Positions 6,455 through 7,749 of a DNA stretch of 7,749 bases are shown here, piece after piece. Made by a program: the position numbers and the translations under genes. Origin of the DNA: Alphaproteobacteria bacterium (lineage in GTDB: Bacteria; Pseudomonadota; Alphaproteobacteria; Reyranellales; Reyranellaceae); assembly GCA_013290035.1 (NCBI GenBank), contig JABCYT010000132.1:1-7749 (forward strand). Direction: 5' to 3'. Under the pieces are notes generated by a model, which worked only from the letters and a program-made list of their open reading frames with translations, was not told the DNA's origin and did not search any database. The first letter of the stretch is position 1. Every line of letters starts with the position of its first letter.

Positions 6455-6507
6455 CGCAAGCACCTGCACGGCTGGCTTAGGTGTTGCGGGGCCGGTAGCA
6501 TGCTGCC
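6455..6507 (+). other. Bulged stem-loop and imperfect palindrome before the ribosome site
   Basis: CGCAA-G-CACC (6455-6464) pairs with GGTGTTGCG (6480-6488) over nine pairs with one bulged G and a 15-base loop. Close behind it, GGTAGCATGCTGCC (6494-6507) is a near-perfect palindrome ending 6-7 bases before the GGAG ribosome site at 6514-6517. These could influence access to the start codon. The evidence is base complementarity only. Confidence 0.3.
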
Positions 6508-6525
6508 CATGATCGGAGTGTGTTC

Positions 6526-7749
6526 ATGCGCGTAGGCGTCGAGGTCGGCGGCACCTTCACCGACCTGGTGGCGGTGGACGGCGGCAGGGTGGTCGTCACC
6601 AAGGTGCCAAGCACGCCCAGGAGCCCGGACATCGGCGCGTTCGCGGCCCTCACCGCCTCGGGCATCGATCTCGCGCGCATCGAGGATCTCGGCCACGGCT
6701 CGACGGTTGCCACCAACGCGGTGCTGGAGCGCAAGGGCGCGGCGGTGGCCTTCGTTGCCACGGCGGGCTTTCGCGACCTCCTGTTCATGCAGCGCCACGA
6801 CCGGCGCAACATCTACGACCTCTTCTATGCCAAGCCGGCGCCGCCGGTGCGCCGCAAGGACTGCTTCGAAGCGGCGGAGCGGCTCGACGCCGACGGCTCG
6901 GTCATCAAGCCGCTCGATGAAGCCGCGGTGAGGAACACGCTGATCCCGGCGCTCAGGGCCGGCGGCTATCACTCGGCCGCGATCTGCCTGCTCAACGCCT
7001 ACGCCAATCCCGCGCATGAGAAACGGCTGGCGGCGTTGATCGCCGAAGCGCTGCCCGGCGTGCTGGTCACCTCGAGCCATCAGGTGGCGCGCGAGTTCCG
7101 CGAGTTCGAGCGCGCCTCGACGACGCTTTTGTCGGCCTATGTGCAGCCGGTGATCGACGGCTACCTGCACCGCTTCGAGAGCAAGCTGGCGGAGTCGGGT
7201 TTCACGGGCCGCTTCACGGTCATGCAATCCAATGGCGGGCGCCTGCCGGCGGGAGCGATGCGCCAGAGCGCCATCACCGCGCTTTATTCCGGCCCGGCCG
7301 CCGGCGTGGTCGGCGCGACTCGGCAGGCGGCGCGCTCGGGCTTCGCCGACCTCATCACCTTCGACATGGGCGGCACCTCGACCGACGTCTGCCTGGTGCA
7401 GGACGGCCGGCCGTCGCTCGCCTCGGAAAGCGAGATCGACGGGCTGCCGATCCGCACGCCCGTGCTCGACATCGTGTCGGTCGGCGCGGGCGGCGGCTCG
7501 ATCGCCTGGGTCGACGACGGCGGCATGCTGCGGGTCGGTCCACAAAGCGCCGGCGCCGATCCGGGACCGGCCTGCTACGGCAAAGGCGGCAGCGAGCCCG
7601 CCACGACCGACGCCCACATCGTGATCGGCACCATCCGCCCCGGCGCGTTCCTGGGCGGCGCCATGAACCTCGACGGCGAGGCGGCGCGGCGCGCCTTCGA
7701 GCCATTGGCGACGCGCTTCGATCTCAGCATCGAGCAGGCCGCCCTTCGG
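6526..7749 (+). CDS. Hydantoinase A/oxoprolinase family protein, N-terminal 408 residues
   Basis: The gene runs off the right edge; 408 codons are present of a family usually near 680-700 residues. Members (N-methylhydantoinase HyuA, 5-oxoprolinase and acetone carboxylase subunits) use ATP to activate cyclic amides or ketones, usually with a HyuB-type partner encoded next door. The N-terminal Hydant_A_N domain opens with the phosphate-binding VEVGGTFTDL (5-14) and GHGSTVATNAVLERKG (56-71). The conserved REFREFERASTT lies at 189-200. The main hydantoinase A domain shows DMGGTSTDV (280-288), the second phosphate-binding loop of this actin-like ATPase fold, and SVGAGGGSIAW (318-328). ATG 6526 has GGAG eight bases upstream. 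No motif is missing in the visible part. Hydantoins, oxoproline or another cyclic amide cannot be distinguished here, and the partner gene lies beyond the window. Confidence 0.93.
   Translation, partial: MRVGVEVGGTFTDLVAVDGGRVVVTKVPSTPRSPDIGAFAALTASGIDLARIEDLGHGSTVATNAVLERKGAAVAFVATAGFRDLLFMQRHDRRNIYDLFYAKPAPPVRRKDCFEAAERLDADGSVIKPLDEAAVRNTLIPALRAGGYHSAAICLLNAYANPAHEKRLAALIAEALPGVLVTSSHQVAREFREFERASTTLLSAYVQPVIDGYLHRFESKLAESGFTGRFTVMQSNGGRLPAGAMRQSAITALYSGPAAGVVGATRQAARSGFADLITFDMGGTSTDVCLVQDGRPSLASESEIDGLPIRTPVLDIVSVGAGGGSIAWVDDGGMLRVGPQSAGADPGPACYGKGGSEPATTDAHIVIGTIRPGAFLGGAMNLDGEAARRAFEPLATRFDLSIEQAALR

Larger units (their letters stand above)
6130..6525. other. 396-bp gene-poor region upstream of hydantoinase gene
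   Basis: No clear gene fills this stretch. It holds a tandem 9-bp repeat GTTTCCGCA (6158-6175) and a -10-like TATATT (6200-6205) eight bases ahead of a 38-codon open frame (6214-6330). Downstream come a TATA-rich segment (6324-6331), a perfect 16-bp palindrome (6339-6354), four stem-loop candidates between 6367 and 6488, and an imperfect palindrome at 6494-6507. It is also open for 56 codons on the minus strand (6523-6356). The left half (6130-6300) otherwise shows nothing definite. The right half looks like a regulated promoter and structured leader for the hydantoinase-type gene. Confidence 0.6.

Noticed and set aside
6349..7617. A 422-codon minus-strand open frame over the hydantoinase gene and its leader.
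   Set aside because: The plus strand encodes clear hydantoinase A motifs across the same span; the minus translation shows no recognisable domain.

Overview
The window is GC-rich and densely coded, with strong G/C preference at third codon positions. Gene content points to an alphaproteobacterium: an EnvZ/OmpR-type pair ahead of a class IV branched-chain aminotransferase, a phasin_2-type granule protein, CsaA, ProC and a UbiK/BMFP-type protein. I cannot name the genus. No tRNA, rRNA, CRISPR array, insertion sequence or phage gene is visible.

Layout. Positions 1-1478 (+) hold the end of an OmpR-family response regulator and its complete sensor histidine kinase, overlapping by ATGA. Positions 1564-2658 (+) hold a branched-chain aminotransferase with its own extended -10 promoter. 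It converges, with only 7 bases between the stop codons, on a minus-strand block at 2666-5806. In transcription order that block is: an enoyl-CoA hydratase/isomerase-like protein with a TTG start, proC, a TetR-like regulator with a GTG start that overlaps proC by 4 nt, a phasin with its own promoter, a rho-independent terminator, and csaA. Divergent from the hydratase-like gene, ubiK lies at 5875-6129 (+). A 396-base gap (6130-6525) follows, then the first 408 codons of a hydantoinase A/oxoprolinase-family gene that runs off the right edge.

How the genes may work together. The first two genes form a membrane-to-DNA signalling pair. The hydratase-like protein, ProC and TetR-like genes look translationally linked. 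The phasin should coat polyhydroxyalkanoate granules; its promoter sits between two near-identical TGC-rich 15-bp sites 60 bp apart, as expected if a granule-sensing PhaR-type repressor controls it. The hydantoinase-type gene appears to be an inducible catabolic gene. Upstream of it are a perfect 16-bp palindrome beside -10-like sequences and about 170 bases with four consecutive potential hairpins and a fifth imperfect one.

Most of the window is ordinary core and accessory metabolism. The least explained DNA is 6300-6525, and the most unusual protein feature is the cysteine at one expected catalytic glutamate position of the hydratase-like protein. I see no convincing new defence, mobile or secretion system.
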